A stretch of 6,048 bases of DNA from Pseudomonadota bacterium (GCA_018897875.1 JAHIKF010000053.1:1-6048); one strand, 5' to 3'. Numbered from the stretch's first letter, positions 1 to 4,711 are shown. Notes: generated by a model not told the origin, from the sequence alone. Numbers and translations are program-made.

Positions 1-1398
1 CAGCAGCAAGAGGCATATTTTCTCCTGGCCAGCCTGCACGTGGGCCTGAACCAGTTGGAGGAGGCCACCCGGGAATACGAACGCATCATCACCTTAGACC
101 CGGAAAACCGGGAAGCCCGCCTCTTCCTGGCCACCCTCTACGCCCAACAGCGGCGGTATCCCAAAGCCATTCGCACCGTCCAGGAACTCCTGCGCCTGGA
201 CCCTCACTTGGTCGTGGGTTATTACTACCTCGGGCGCATTTACCTGGAAACCGGCCGCCTGTCGGATGCGAAAAAAGAATTTCAGCGGGTCCTCACCATG
301 GATCCCAAGTTCGTCCCGGCCATGTTCGACCTGGGGGTCACCCTGGAACGGGAACACCATTACAGCCGGGCCCTGTCCATGTATAACCGGATTCTGCGCG
401 CCCACCCCCGCAACAGCAAGGTCTGGATCAGCATCGGTCGCCTCTACCTGATTATGAACCGGTACGGCGATGCCCAGAAGGCCTTCCGCAAGGTCAAGGA
501 CCTGGAACGGAATGATCCCGCCGCTGACTTCAACATCGCCCTGGTCTGCCTGGAGCAAAAGCTGCCGGACGATGCTATCCGCCTCTTCCGCCCCCTCCTG
601 AGCCTGCCCCGCTACCAGGAACGGGCTCGCTACTTTATCGCCATGGCCCTGGAGGAAAAAGGCGATATGAAGGCGGCCGCCCTCGAGTATCAACTGGTAG
701 GCCGGGAATCCGAAAATTTCATCCAGGCGCGCCTCAGGATGGCCTATCTCACCTTTCAAATGGGTAACAAAGAGCGGGCCCGGCAGATCCTTAACGACCT
801 CCTGACCCTGGCTCCCAAACAGGAAGAGATCTACCTTACCAACTCCTATTTTTATGAAGAAGACAACCAGTGGGACCTGGCCATCCAGGCCCTTAAGGCC
901 GGGCTGGGGAAGGTGGAGCGGCCGCAGGAAATCCATTTCCGCCTGGCAGTGCTTTATGAGAAACAGAACAATCGCCCCGAAAGCATCCAGCAAATTAAGA
1001 AAGTGCTGGAACTGGACCCGAATAATGCTGATGCCCAAAATTTTCTCGGCTACTCCTACGCCGAAGCAGGAGTAAACCTGGATGAGGCTGAAAAGCTGGT
1101 TCGGGAGGCCCAGCGGACCAAACCCGACAGCGGCCACATCATTGATAGCCTGGGGTGGGTCTATTATAAGAAAGGCCAGTACGACAAGGCGGTGGCCGAG
1201 TTGGAGCGGGCTCACCGCATCATGCCCCAGGACGGCACCGTGGCCGAGCATTTGGGGGATGCCTATTTCCAGAATAAGCGCTACCGGGACGCCCTGCGCA
1301 TCTACCGCCGGGCCCTGGTGCTGGAAAATGCCAACATCCCGGCCCTGCGGAAGAAAATCAATCAGGTGGAAAGCATCTTGAAAGGGCCGACCCGATGA
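1..1398 (+). CDS. TPR-repeat protein, 5'-truncated by window edge
   Basis: The frame is open from base 1, so the true start lies upstream; the GTG at 40 falls inside a repeat and is not a credible start. The visible 465 residues are almost wholly tetratricopeptide repeats, about 13 units of about 34 residues, each with the W/L-G-Y-A-P pattern and most ending in LDP, LAP or similar. The C-terminal three units (from NFLGYSYAEAG through DSLGWVYYKKG to EHLGDAYFQNKR) match the conserved end of large bacterial TPR proteins often found beside LolB-type genes. TPR arrays act as protein-interaction scaffolds, and no catalytic domain is visible. The stop overlaps the next start (ATGA, 1395-1398), implying translational coupling with the LolB-like lipoprotein and a shared envelope role. 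Whether the missing N-terminus has a signal peptide or lipobox cannot be seen. The family call is secure; the specific function is unknown. Confidence 0.93.
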   Translation, partial: QQQEAYFLLASLHVGLNQLEEATREYERIITLDPENREARLFLATLYAQQRRYPKAIRTVQELLRLDPHLVVGYYYLGRIYLETGRLSDAKKEFQRVLTMDPKFVPAMFDLGVTLEREHHYSRALSMYNRILRAHPRNSKVWISIGRLYLIMNRYGDAQKAFRKVKDLERNDPAADFNIALVCLEQKLPDDAIRLFRPLLSLPRYQERARYFIAMALEEKGDMKAAALEYQLVGRESENFIQARLRMAYLTFQMGNKERARQILNDLLTLAPKQEEIYLTNSYFYEEDNQWDLAIQALKAGLGKVERPQEIHFRLAVLYEKQNNRPESIQQIKKVLELDPNNADAQNFLGYSYAEAGVNLDEAEKLVREAQRTKPDSGHIIDSLGWVYYKKGQYDKAVAELERAHRIMPQDGTVAEHLGDAYFQNKRYRDALRIYRRALVLENANIPALRKKINQVESILKGPTR

Positions 1399-2183
1399 AA
1401 CGCAGCACCTTTGCATGGCTGCTGCTGGCGGCGCTCCTCTGGCCGGCAGGCTGCCGGACCCTGCCGCCGGCCCCGCCACCTGCGGCGGTCATATCTTCGG
1501 AAGAGCTGCTGGCCCTTCTTCAGGCCCGGCAAGAGCAGGTCCAATCCTTCCAGGCCAAAGGCCGCATCACCTTCCTGTCCCCGCAGCAGAATTATTCCGG
1601 CACGGCCTTGCTCACGGGCCGACTGCCTGCCAGTCTCAAGGTGGATGTCCTGGATTTCCTGGGCCGCACCATCCTGAGCTTCGCCACCGACGGCACCGAG
1701 GTTAACGTGCTGTCTCCCGGAGAAAACAAGTTGTTTCAGGGGCCCGCCACGCCCGGGAATCTGGCCGCCTTCATTCCCCCCACCGTCAGCCTGCCCCAGA
1801 CCCTGCGCCTGCTGGTGGGGGCCCTGCCTTTGAGCCCGGGACCACCCCAGAATTTCGACTATGAAGCCGCCACGGGCCGTTACCGCCTGGAGTGGCGCCA
1901 GGGCGGCGCCCTGACCGAACGCCTCTGGGTCTCGGCCCAGGGTCTTTACCCCGTACAGGAAGAGTGGTACGGCGGCGCCCCGGAACCGCGCTTTACCGCG
2001 GAACTGGCCAACTTCGGCGCCCTGGCGCCAGACCTGCCCGAAAAAATCACCCTGAAGACGTCGGCCCCCAAGAAGGAAATGCGCCTGGTGTATCGCGAGC
2101 TTAAGCTCAATCCGCCCCTGACCCCGGCCGACTTGACCCTGGCGTCCCCGGCCGGCGTGGTCCAGGTCCCCCTGGGAAGATAG
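1395..2183 (+). CDS. LolB/DUF4292-like outer-membrane lipoprotein
   Basis: This is a 262-residue protein with a lipoprotein signal: basic MKR, hydrophobic stretch AWLLLAALLW, and a lipobox ending PAGC with Cys20 as the lipidated residue. Arg21 at +2 is not the Asp inner-membrane retention signal, so outer-membrane sorting is likely. A Pro/Ala-rich linker (24-31) leads to a domain starting near 36 with the LolA/LolB-like pattern: SFQAKGRITF (51-60), then a strand-rich section with LPASLKVDVLDFLGRTILSF (77-96). LolB receives lipoproteins from LolA and inserts them into the outer membrane. DUF4292 proteins share that fold but have less certain roles, and the 262 residues here exceed a typical LolB of about 200. 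The start is supported by AAAGGG at 1381-1386, 8 nt upstream and inside the TPR gene. In many Proteobacteria a TPR gene precedes lolB and ispE follows; here ispE is absent and a repeat-rich gap follows. I cannot tell true LolB from the wider DUF4292 group. Confidence 0.82.
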   Translation: MKRSTFAWLLLAALLWPAGCRTLPPAPPPAAVISSEELLALLQARQEQVQSFQAKGRITFLSPQQNYSGTALLTGRLPASLKVDVLDFLGRTILSFATDGTEVNVLSPGENKLFQGPATPGNLAAFIPPTVSLPQTLRLLVGALPLSPGPPQNFDYEAATGRYRLEWRQGGALTERLWVSAQGLYPVQEEWYGGAPEPRFTAELANFGALAPDLPEKITLKTSAPKKEMRLVYRELKLNPPLTPADLTLASPAGVVQVPLGR

Positions 2184-2198
2184 CTATTAGCTATCAGC
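2181..2198 (+). repeat. Short tandem repeat TAGCTAT at a gene end
   Basis: Two perfect TAGCTAT copies (2181-2187 and 2188-2194) are followed by a partial CAGC. The stop codon of the LolB-like gene is the first TAG of the array, so the repeat begins exactly at the stop. It opens the repeat-rich gap. Confidence 0.6.
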
Positions 2199-2220
2199 CA
2201 ACAATTAGGCAGGGCCGTAG

Positions 2221-2246
2221 GGCGGGAAAGCGAAGCGCATCCCGCC
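2221..2246. repeat. Hairpin-forming repeat, possible terminator of the TPR-lipoprotein operon
   Basis: GGCGGGA (2221-2227) pairs perfectly with TCCCGCC (2240-2246). Inside, GCG and CGC pair around an AAG loop, giving a near-continuous stem. It lies 37 bp after the lipoprotein stop and is followed by TTTA, too short for a strong intrinsic terminator. Similar GGCGGGA-type palindromes are common dispersed intergenic repeats in environmental bacteria, so it may be both a repeat and a weak terminator. Confidence 0.6.
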
Positions 2247-2306
2247 TTTAGCGTTGAGGCTGCCAGGCTGGGGTGGGGGCGAAATTGCTGGGCATTGCTT
2301 CAACCT

Positions 2307-2330
2307 ATAAGGGATAAGGGTGAGGGGGGG
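2307..2330 (+). repeat. G-rich heptamer array with G-quadruplex potential
   Basis: ATAAGGG occurs twice in tandem (2307-2313 and 2314-2320), followed by a related TGAGGGG. The G runs at 2311-2313, 2318-2320 and the seven Gs at 2324-2330 satisfy the four-GGG-run pattern with loops of 4, 3 and 1 nt. No gene association is evident. Confidence 0.5.
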
Positions 2331-2378
2331 TGGAACAACCGCATGCAATTTCCTAACCGGACAGTGCTGCCCTACGGA

Positions 2379-2396
2379 TGGACTTTCACGGTAAAA
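2379..2396 (+). repeat. Direct repeat, copy 1 (TGGACTTTCACGG-TAAAA)
   Basis: The 13-mer TGGACTTTCACGG (2379-2391) followed by TAAAA recurs at 2860-2878, where one extra C precedes TAAAA. The eight bases upstream of each copy match at six positions (CCTACGGA versus CCTAGGGG), so the shared unit is about 21 nt or more. The two copies are 481 bp apart and bracket the structured-RNA-like segment. Confidence 0.7.
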
Positions 2397-2477
2397 TCCT
2401 TAAAGAAATGGGCCGAACATGATATTCTCGGCTTACGGTCCGAAGCCGGAGGCCGCCGGGGTGCAGTCCTGCTCCGA

Positions 2478-2498
2478 AAAGTTCAAAGTTCAAGGTTA
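2478..2498 (+). repeat. Degenerate AAAGTTC tandem heptamers
   Basis: Two exact AAAGTTC units (2478-2484 and 2485-2491) are followed by a degenerate third, AAGGTTA. The array is AT-richer than its surroundings. It appears to be a simple-sequence repeat with no visible function. Confidence 0.55.
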
Positions 2499-2519
2499 AA
2501 AATCAAGAGCAAGGGCAGG

Positions 2520-2534
2520 CATGAACTTTTCATG
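2520..2534. repeat. Small palindrome CATGAA-CTT-TTCATG
   Basis: This is a perfect 6-bp stem with a 3-nt loop. It contains ATGA at 2521-2524 and its right arm overlaps a second ATGA at 2532-2535. It sits just upstream of the structured-RNA-like segment and could belong to the end of a small mobile element. Confidence 0.5.
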
Positions 2535-2543
2535 ATTTACGGG

Positions 2544-2558
2544 TGGGCCAAAGGCCCA
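2544..2558. repeat. Hairpin TGGGCC-AAA-GGCCCA beside an ATGA pair
   Basis: This is a perfect 6-bp GC-rich stem with a 3-nt loop, followed directly by ATGAATGA (2558-2565). A near-complement of its left part (12 nt, 11 matching) recurs at 2799-2810 in inverted orientation, so 2541-2552 and 2799-2810 could pair and enclose the whole structured segment. Confidence 0.5.
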
Positions 2559-2790
2559 TGAATGACTGCGCCGCCAGCTTGGACCCTTCAGGTTCCCGTC
2601 TGGCGATAGAACCGGGCCGCGGCGAAGAACCCTTCAAAACCACGCCGCTACGGCCACCGCGGCCGAGTCCGGCCTTGGAGACGATTGACAAGGCGAACTG
2701 TCAACCTTATGTTGAAGGGGACAAGAATCCTGGTTATGGTGCCTTCGGCAGTAACCGGAACATGACGGCGCGGGAACCGGCTAAACCATC
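2559..2790 (+). ncRNA. Structured RNA-like segment; candidate HEARO/IscB-IsrB omega-RNA, boundaries approximate
   Basis: A chain of complementary arms is visible. CGCCAG (2572-2577) pairs with CTGGCG (2600-2605), and GGTTC in its loop (2591-2595) pairs with GAACC just downstream (2609-2613), an H-type pseudoknot. GGCC-GCGGCG (2615-2624) pairs with CGCCGC-TAC-GGCC (2643-2655) around an 18-nt loop. GGCC at 2661-2664 can pair with GGCC at 2671-2674. TTGACA (2685-2690) pairs perfectly with TGTCAA (2699-2704). CC-T-GGTTA with inner TGCC (2729-2743) pairs with GGCA-G-TAACCGG (2747-2758). Such density without a credible gene implies RNA function. HEARO (omega-RNA of IscB/IsrB) is inferred from three things: pseudoknotted architecture, ATGA at the 5' side (reported HEARO elements sit next to ATGA or GTGA), and position directly before an ATG whose frame begins MAV-L. 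An IS110-type bridge RNA or another RNA class remains possible. No full nuclease gene accompanies it, so it would be an orphan. Confidence 0.5.
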
Positions 2791-2832
2791 ATGGCCGTTT
2801 TGGGCCACCCCCAATCACGAAACTCCTTGTAG
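2791..2832 (+). pseudogene. 13-codon aborted frame, possible iscB/isrB start remnant
   Basis: ATG at 2791 opens MAVLGHPQSRNSL and stops at TAG (2830-2832). IscB-type proteins usually begin with a pattern such as M-x-V-(F)-V-L-x-x-x-x-x-P-L-M-P, so MAV-LGHPQS-SL could be that start after a small deletion. The position immediately after the candidate omega-RNA is where such a gene is expected. The stop coincides with the left edge of the palindrome at 2830-2855, as if the coding part had been replaced or cut there. The peptide is too short for a firm call. Confidence 0.28.
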
Positions 2833-2855
2833 GTGCGGTGCGCTCACCGCCCCTA
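2830..2855. repeat. Palindromic repeat TAGG-T-GCGGTG / CACCGC-C-CCTA
   Basis: The stem has 10 paired bases and one T/C mismatch around a CGCT loop. Hairpins of the form GTAGG-GCGGTG are a familiar class of dispersed intergenic palindromes. It abuts the aborted frame on the left and the second direct-repeat copy on the right. Confidence 0.6.
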
Positions 2856-2859
2856 GGGG

Positions 2860-2878
2860 TGGACTTTCACGGCTAAAA
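2860..2878 (+). repeat. Direct repeat, copy 2 (TGGACTTTCACGG-CTAAAA)
   Basis: This repeats the 13-mer at 2379-2391 exactly and differs afterwards only by an added C before TAAAA. It ends 14 nt before the ferritin-like gene start, so it lies in that gene's likely leader or promoter region. Confidence 0.7.
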
Positions 2879-2885
2879 GGGAGAT
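2878..2885 (+). promoter_or_regulatory. Ribosome binding site that selects ATG 2893
   Basis: AGGGAGAT ends 7 nt before the ATG at 2893, a normal spacing. A TTG at 2887 in the same frame is only 1-3 nt away, too close for initiation, so the ATG is preferred. Confidence 0.6.
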
Positions 2886-2892
2886 ATTGAAC

Positions 2893-3417
2893 ATGAAAAC
2901 GCAGGAATATATGCTCAAGGCGTTGAAGGCCGCGGTGCAGATGGAGGTCGAAGGCCGCCAGTTTTATCTGGAGGCGGCCAAGAAAGCCAAAAGCGACGGG
3001 GTCCGGGAGATCATGGAGTACCTGGCGGAGTCGGAAAAATACCATATCGAAAAATTCAACGAGGTCTACCGCAGCCTGGAGAAGGACCCAAGCTGGACCG
3101 AGCCCATCGCGGCCTTCAAACCGCCCCAGCACGAGCCTTATGTCTGCGTCATGGCCATGACCAAAGATGAGCAGGGCACCGGCGGTGACGATGATCTTCA
3201 GGCCCTGAAGACCGGCATCAAGATGGAGGAGTGCTCCATCGACTACTACACCAAGCTGGCCAAGGAAACCCCCAACCCCCTGGCCCGGCGCTTTTTCATG
3301 AGCGTGGCCCACGAAGAGCGGGGCCATTACCTGACCCTGATGGACATGCACAACTACCTGACCATGCCGGAAGACTGGTTCTACGTCACCCAGATGAGCA
3401 ACGTGGATGGGGCGTAA
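2893..3417 (+). CDS. Rubrerythrin/ferritin-like diiron protein
   Basis: This is a 174-residue, mostly helical, cytoplasmic protein with no signal peptide. Two tandem helix pairs form a ferritin-like four-helix bundle. Helix 1 has MEVEGRQFYLEAA (Glu18/Glu20), helix 2 ESEKYH (Glu48, His51), helix 3 KMEECSIDYY (Glu112/Glu113) and helix 4 AHEERGH (Glu142, His145). The two ExxH motifs with the Glu in helices 1 and 3 are the expected diiron ligands of the COG1633 rubrerythrin-like family. The C-terminal rubredoxin FeS4 domain of classical rubrerythrin is absent: only Cys85 and Cys114 occur and there is no CxxC. Such proteins reduce peroxide or handle iron in anaerobes; the electron donor is unknown. 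The gene stands alone between a repeat-rich island and a purine-tract inverted repeat, so it is probably monocistronic. No PerR-like operator is visible. Family confidence is high, exact activity uncertain. Confidence 0.88.
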   Translation: MKTQEYMLKALKAAVQMEVEGRQFYLEAAKKAKSDGVREIMEYLAESEKYHIEKFNEVYRSLEKDPSWTEPIAAFKPPQHEPYVCVMAMTKDEQGTGGDDDLQALKTGIKMEECSIDYYTKLAKETPNPLARRFFMSVAHEERGHYLTLMDMHNYLTMPEDWFYVTQMSNVDGA

Positions 3418-3421
3418 AAAA

Positions 3422-3522
3422 GGGGGGAAAAGGCGAAGAGGCGAAGAGGGGAAAAGGGAAAGGCGGGAACATTGATCGGTTTTTAACCCTTTTCGCCTTT
3501 TTCCCTTTTGACCTTTTCCCCC
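3422..3522. repeat. Long purine/pyrimidine inverted repeat after the ferritin-like gene
   Basis: GGGGGAAAAGG (3423-3433) is perfectly complementary to CCTTTTCCCCC (3512-3522), and GGCGAAGAGGG (3440-3450) matches 3487-3497 at 10 of 11 positions. The left arm is nearly all purine from 3416 to 3469 and carries a tandem octamer, AGGCGAAG twice (3431-3446). The element begins 5 nt after the stop. It could terminate transcription of the ferritin-like gene, form triplex or slipped DNA, or be a dispersed repeat. The loop holds a short T run (3480-3484). Confidence 0.72.
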
Positions 3523-3583
3523 AGGCGGTATTAGCTGCCGAGAAGTTACATCGACCTGGAGAGTTGAGGAGAAAGAAGGGACA

Positions 3584-4339
3584 ATGGAGTTAACCGTCAT
3601 CGGGTCCGGCACCGGGGTGCCCTCCCTGCGCCGGGGGTCGCCTTCTCTGGCGCTCAAGGCCGCTGGCCGGCTCCTGGTCCTGGACCTGGGCGCCGGCAGC
3701 CTGCGGTCCCTGCTGCGTTACGGTCTCGATTTTTCCGCCATCGACGTTCTGGCCCTGACCCACCTCCATCCCGACCACGTGGGGGACCTCATCCCCTTTT
3801 TGTTTGCCACCCGCTATTCCCTGGGCTACACCCGCCGGGAACCCTTCCGCGTTTTGGCCGCCCGGGGTTTTGCCCGGTTTCACCAACAACTCATGGAAGC
3901 CTTTTCGGGGTGGGTGGAGCCGCCTCCGGGCCTTATGGACCTCAGGGAACTGGCCCCGGACGGCCCGGATGAGGTGCGTGAAGAGGGCCTGGTGATTAAG
4001 AGCGCCCCCACCAATCACACCGCCGGGAGCCTGGCCTACCGGGTGGAGGCTGAAGGCCGGTCCCTGGTCTATTCCGGGGATACGGATTTAAGCGACTCCC
4101 TGGTGGATCTGGCCCGGGGGGCTGACCTCCTGGTGCTGGAGGCCGCCAATCCCTTCAAGGTTCCGGGGCATCTCACCCCCGCCGAAGCCGGGCGTCTGGC
4201 GGACCAAGCCGGGGTGGCGCGGCTGCTGCTGACCCACTTCTACCCGCCCTGCGATGCGGTGGACGTGGTGGCCCTGGCGGCCCAGGAGTTTTCCGGAGAA
4301 ATCCTGCGGGCCGAAGACGGCCTGAGCCTCACCGTGTAA
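3584..4339 (+). CDS. Metallo-beta-lactamase-fold hydrolase, RNase Z-like (COG1234)
   Basis: This is a 251-residue cytoplasmic protein with the complete zinc-binding set of the RNase Z/Elac-type branch: an N-terminal GSGTGVPSLRRGSPS strand-loop, THLHPDHVGD (His60, His62, Asp64, His65), NHTAGSLAYR (His145), YSGDT (Asp166), and the end motif GHLTPAEAGRLADQAG...LLLTHFYP (His196, His218). The last motif, an H-(S/L)-T-x-x-x-A helix followed by LTHF, is typical of RNase Z relatives. The long flexible exosite arm that true tRNase Z uses to grip tRNA is not obvious between Asp166 and His196, and the protein is shorter than the usual 300 or so residues, so a small-molecule or nucleotide phosphodiesterase or another MBL activity is equally likely. 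The start is supported by AGAAGG (3574-3579) with GAGGAG further upstream. A small lipoprotein gene follows 36 bp downstream on the same strand. Confidence 0.87.
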   Translation: MELTVIGSGTGVPSLRRGSPSLALKAAGRLLVLDLGAGSLRSLLRYGLDFSAIDVLALTHLHPDHVGDLIPFLFATRYSLGYTRREPFRVLAARGFARFHQQLMEAFSGWVEPPPGLMDLRELAPDGPDEVREEGLVIKSAPTNHTAGSLAYRVEAEGRSLVYSGDTDLSDSLVDLARGADLLVLEAANPFKVPGHLTPAEAGRLADQAGVARLLLTHFYPPCDAVDVVALAAQEFSGEILRAEDGLSLTV

Positions 4340-4364
4340 GGTTGAGATATCTGAGAGAAAAATC

Positions 4365-4370
4365 GGAGGT
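4365..4370 (+). promoter_or_regulatory. Strong Shine-Dalgarno GGAGGT
   Basis: GGAGGT lies 5 nt before ATG 4376 and is the best ribosome site in the window. It fixes the start of the small lipoprotein and implies efficient translation. Confidence 0.75.
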
Positions 4371-4375
4371 TTGCC

Positions 4376-4672
4376 ATGGCGTTGCGTCGGTTGTCCCATC
4401 TGCGGGCAGTAATTCTATGTATGGTGATCTGCATGAGCCTGGTGTCGTGCGCCGGCTCAAAAATTTCCCAGGAAAACTTTGAAAAAATTCAAACCGGCAT
4501 GTCCCTGGCACAGGTGACGGCCATTCTGGGTGCACCCACGGAATCTTCCAGTGTGGATGTGGCCGTGTTTTCCGGCACCGTGTCCAAGTGGAAAGCCGGA
4601 GACGTCACTATCACCATTCAGTTCGTCAACGGCAAGGTAGTAGCCAAGCAGCTCTCCAAGGGTGACACGTAA
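4376..4672 (+). CDS. Small lipoprotein, DUF3862/BamE-SmpA-like
   Basis: This is a 98-residue protein. The signal is ALRRLSHLR plus a hydrophobic run, with lipobox LVSC and Cys25 as the lipidated residue; Ala26 at +2 favours the outer membrane. The mature part is a single compact domain of about 70 residues: ISQENFEKIQTGMSLAQVTAILGAPTE (30-56), then SGTVSKWKAGD (66-76) and ITIQFVNGKVVAKQ (79-92). The K-I-Q-x-G-M-S-x-x-Q-V-x-x-I-L-G-x-P helix-turn is the hallmark of the SmpA/OmlA/BamE-like fold, and the K-W-K-x-G-D-x-T-I strand is typical of DUF3862. BamE is an accessory of the beta-barrel assembly machine, but DUF3862 members have no settled role. The gene follows the MBL-fold gene and precedes a secreted hydrolase with the same orientation. 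The fold and lipoprotein assignment is strong; the role is unknown. Confidence 0.86.
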   Translation: MALRRLSHLRAVILCMVICMSLVSCAGSKISQENFEKIQTGMSLAQVTAILGAPTESSSVDVAVFSGTVSKWKAGDVTITIQFVNGKVVAKQLSKGDT

Positions 4673-4677
4673 ATCCT

Positions 4678-4711
4678 GGGGAAAATCTGGGGCGACCTGC
4701 CCCTTTACCCC
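4678..4711 (+). terminator. Nested G/C hairpin between the lipoprotein and hydrolase genes
   Basis: An inner stem GGGGC (4689-4693) / GCCCC (4699-4703) with a GACCT loop is nested within GGGG (4678-4681) / CCCC (4708-4711). It starts 5 nt after the lipoprotein stop. There is only TTTA after the inner stem and TTTTT at 4715-4719, so it may be a weak terminator, an attenuator or an mRNA-stabilising structure. A further small stem, CCGA (4710-4713) / TCGG (4719-4722), reaches into the weak GGAAAGGG ribosome site of the next gene. Confidence 0.4.

Larger units (their letters stand above)
2184..2892. other. Gene-free repeat-rich island between the lipoprotein and ferritin-like genes
   Basis: About 0.7 kb holds no gene I can support. 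Open frames here (such as 2295-2561 and 2543-2890) lack a good ribosome site, show no recognisable domain and run through hairpins and tandem repeats. The content in order is: a GGCGGGA hairpin (2221-2246), a G-rich tandem array (2307-2330), a first copy of a 21-nt direct repeat (near 2379), AAAGTTC heptamers (2478-2498), two small palindromes (2520-2534 and 2544-2558), a compact structured-RNA-like segment (about 2559-2790), an aborted short frame (2791-2832), a palindrome (2830-2855) and the second direct-repeat copy (2860-2878). This density suggests an accumulation site for small mobile or dispersed repeats. Confidence 0.7.

Noticed and set aside
94..1479. 461-codon open frame on the - strand opposite the TPR gene
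   Set aside because: It mirrors the TPR gene's biased codon use; the + strand shows unmistakable TPR repeats and coupled translation, and the - strand product has no recognisable domain.
2379..2396. Group II intron piece, because of the GGATGGACTTTCACGG-like string
   Set aside because: The complementary closing arm and the typical GTGYG intron start are missing, and no reverse transcriptase gene is present.
2295..2890. Two overlapping + frames in the repeat island (88 and 115 codons)
   Set aside because: They lack ribosome sites and domains, and run through tandem repeats and strong hairpins. The second overlies the structured-RNA candidate, so it is better read as non-coding.
2184..2892. 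CRISPR array
   Set aside because: Repeats are of several different short types, without regular repeat-spacer alternation.
2815..3657. 280-codon - strand frame over the ferritin-like gene
   Set aside because: It crosses the diiron-motif gene and the purine inverted repeat; the + strand product is clearly conserved in type.
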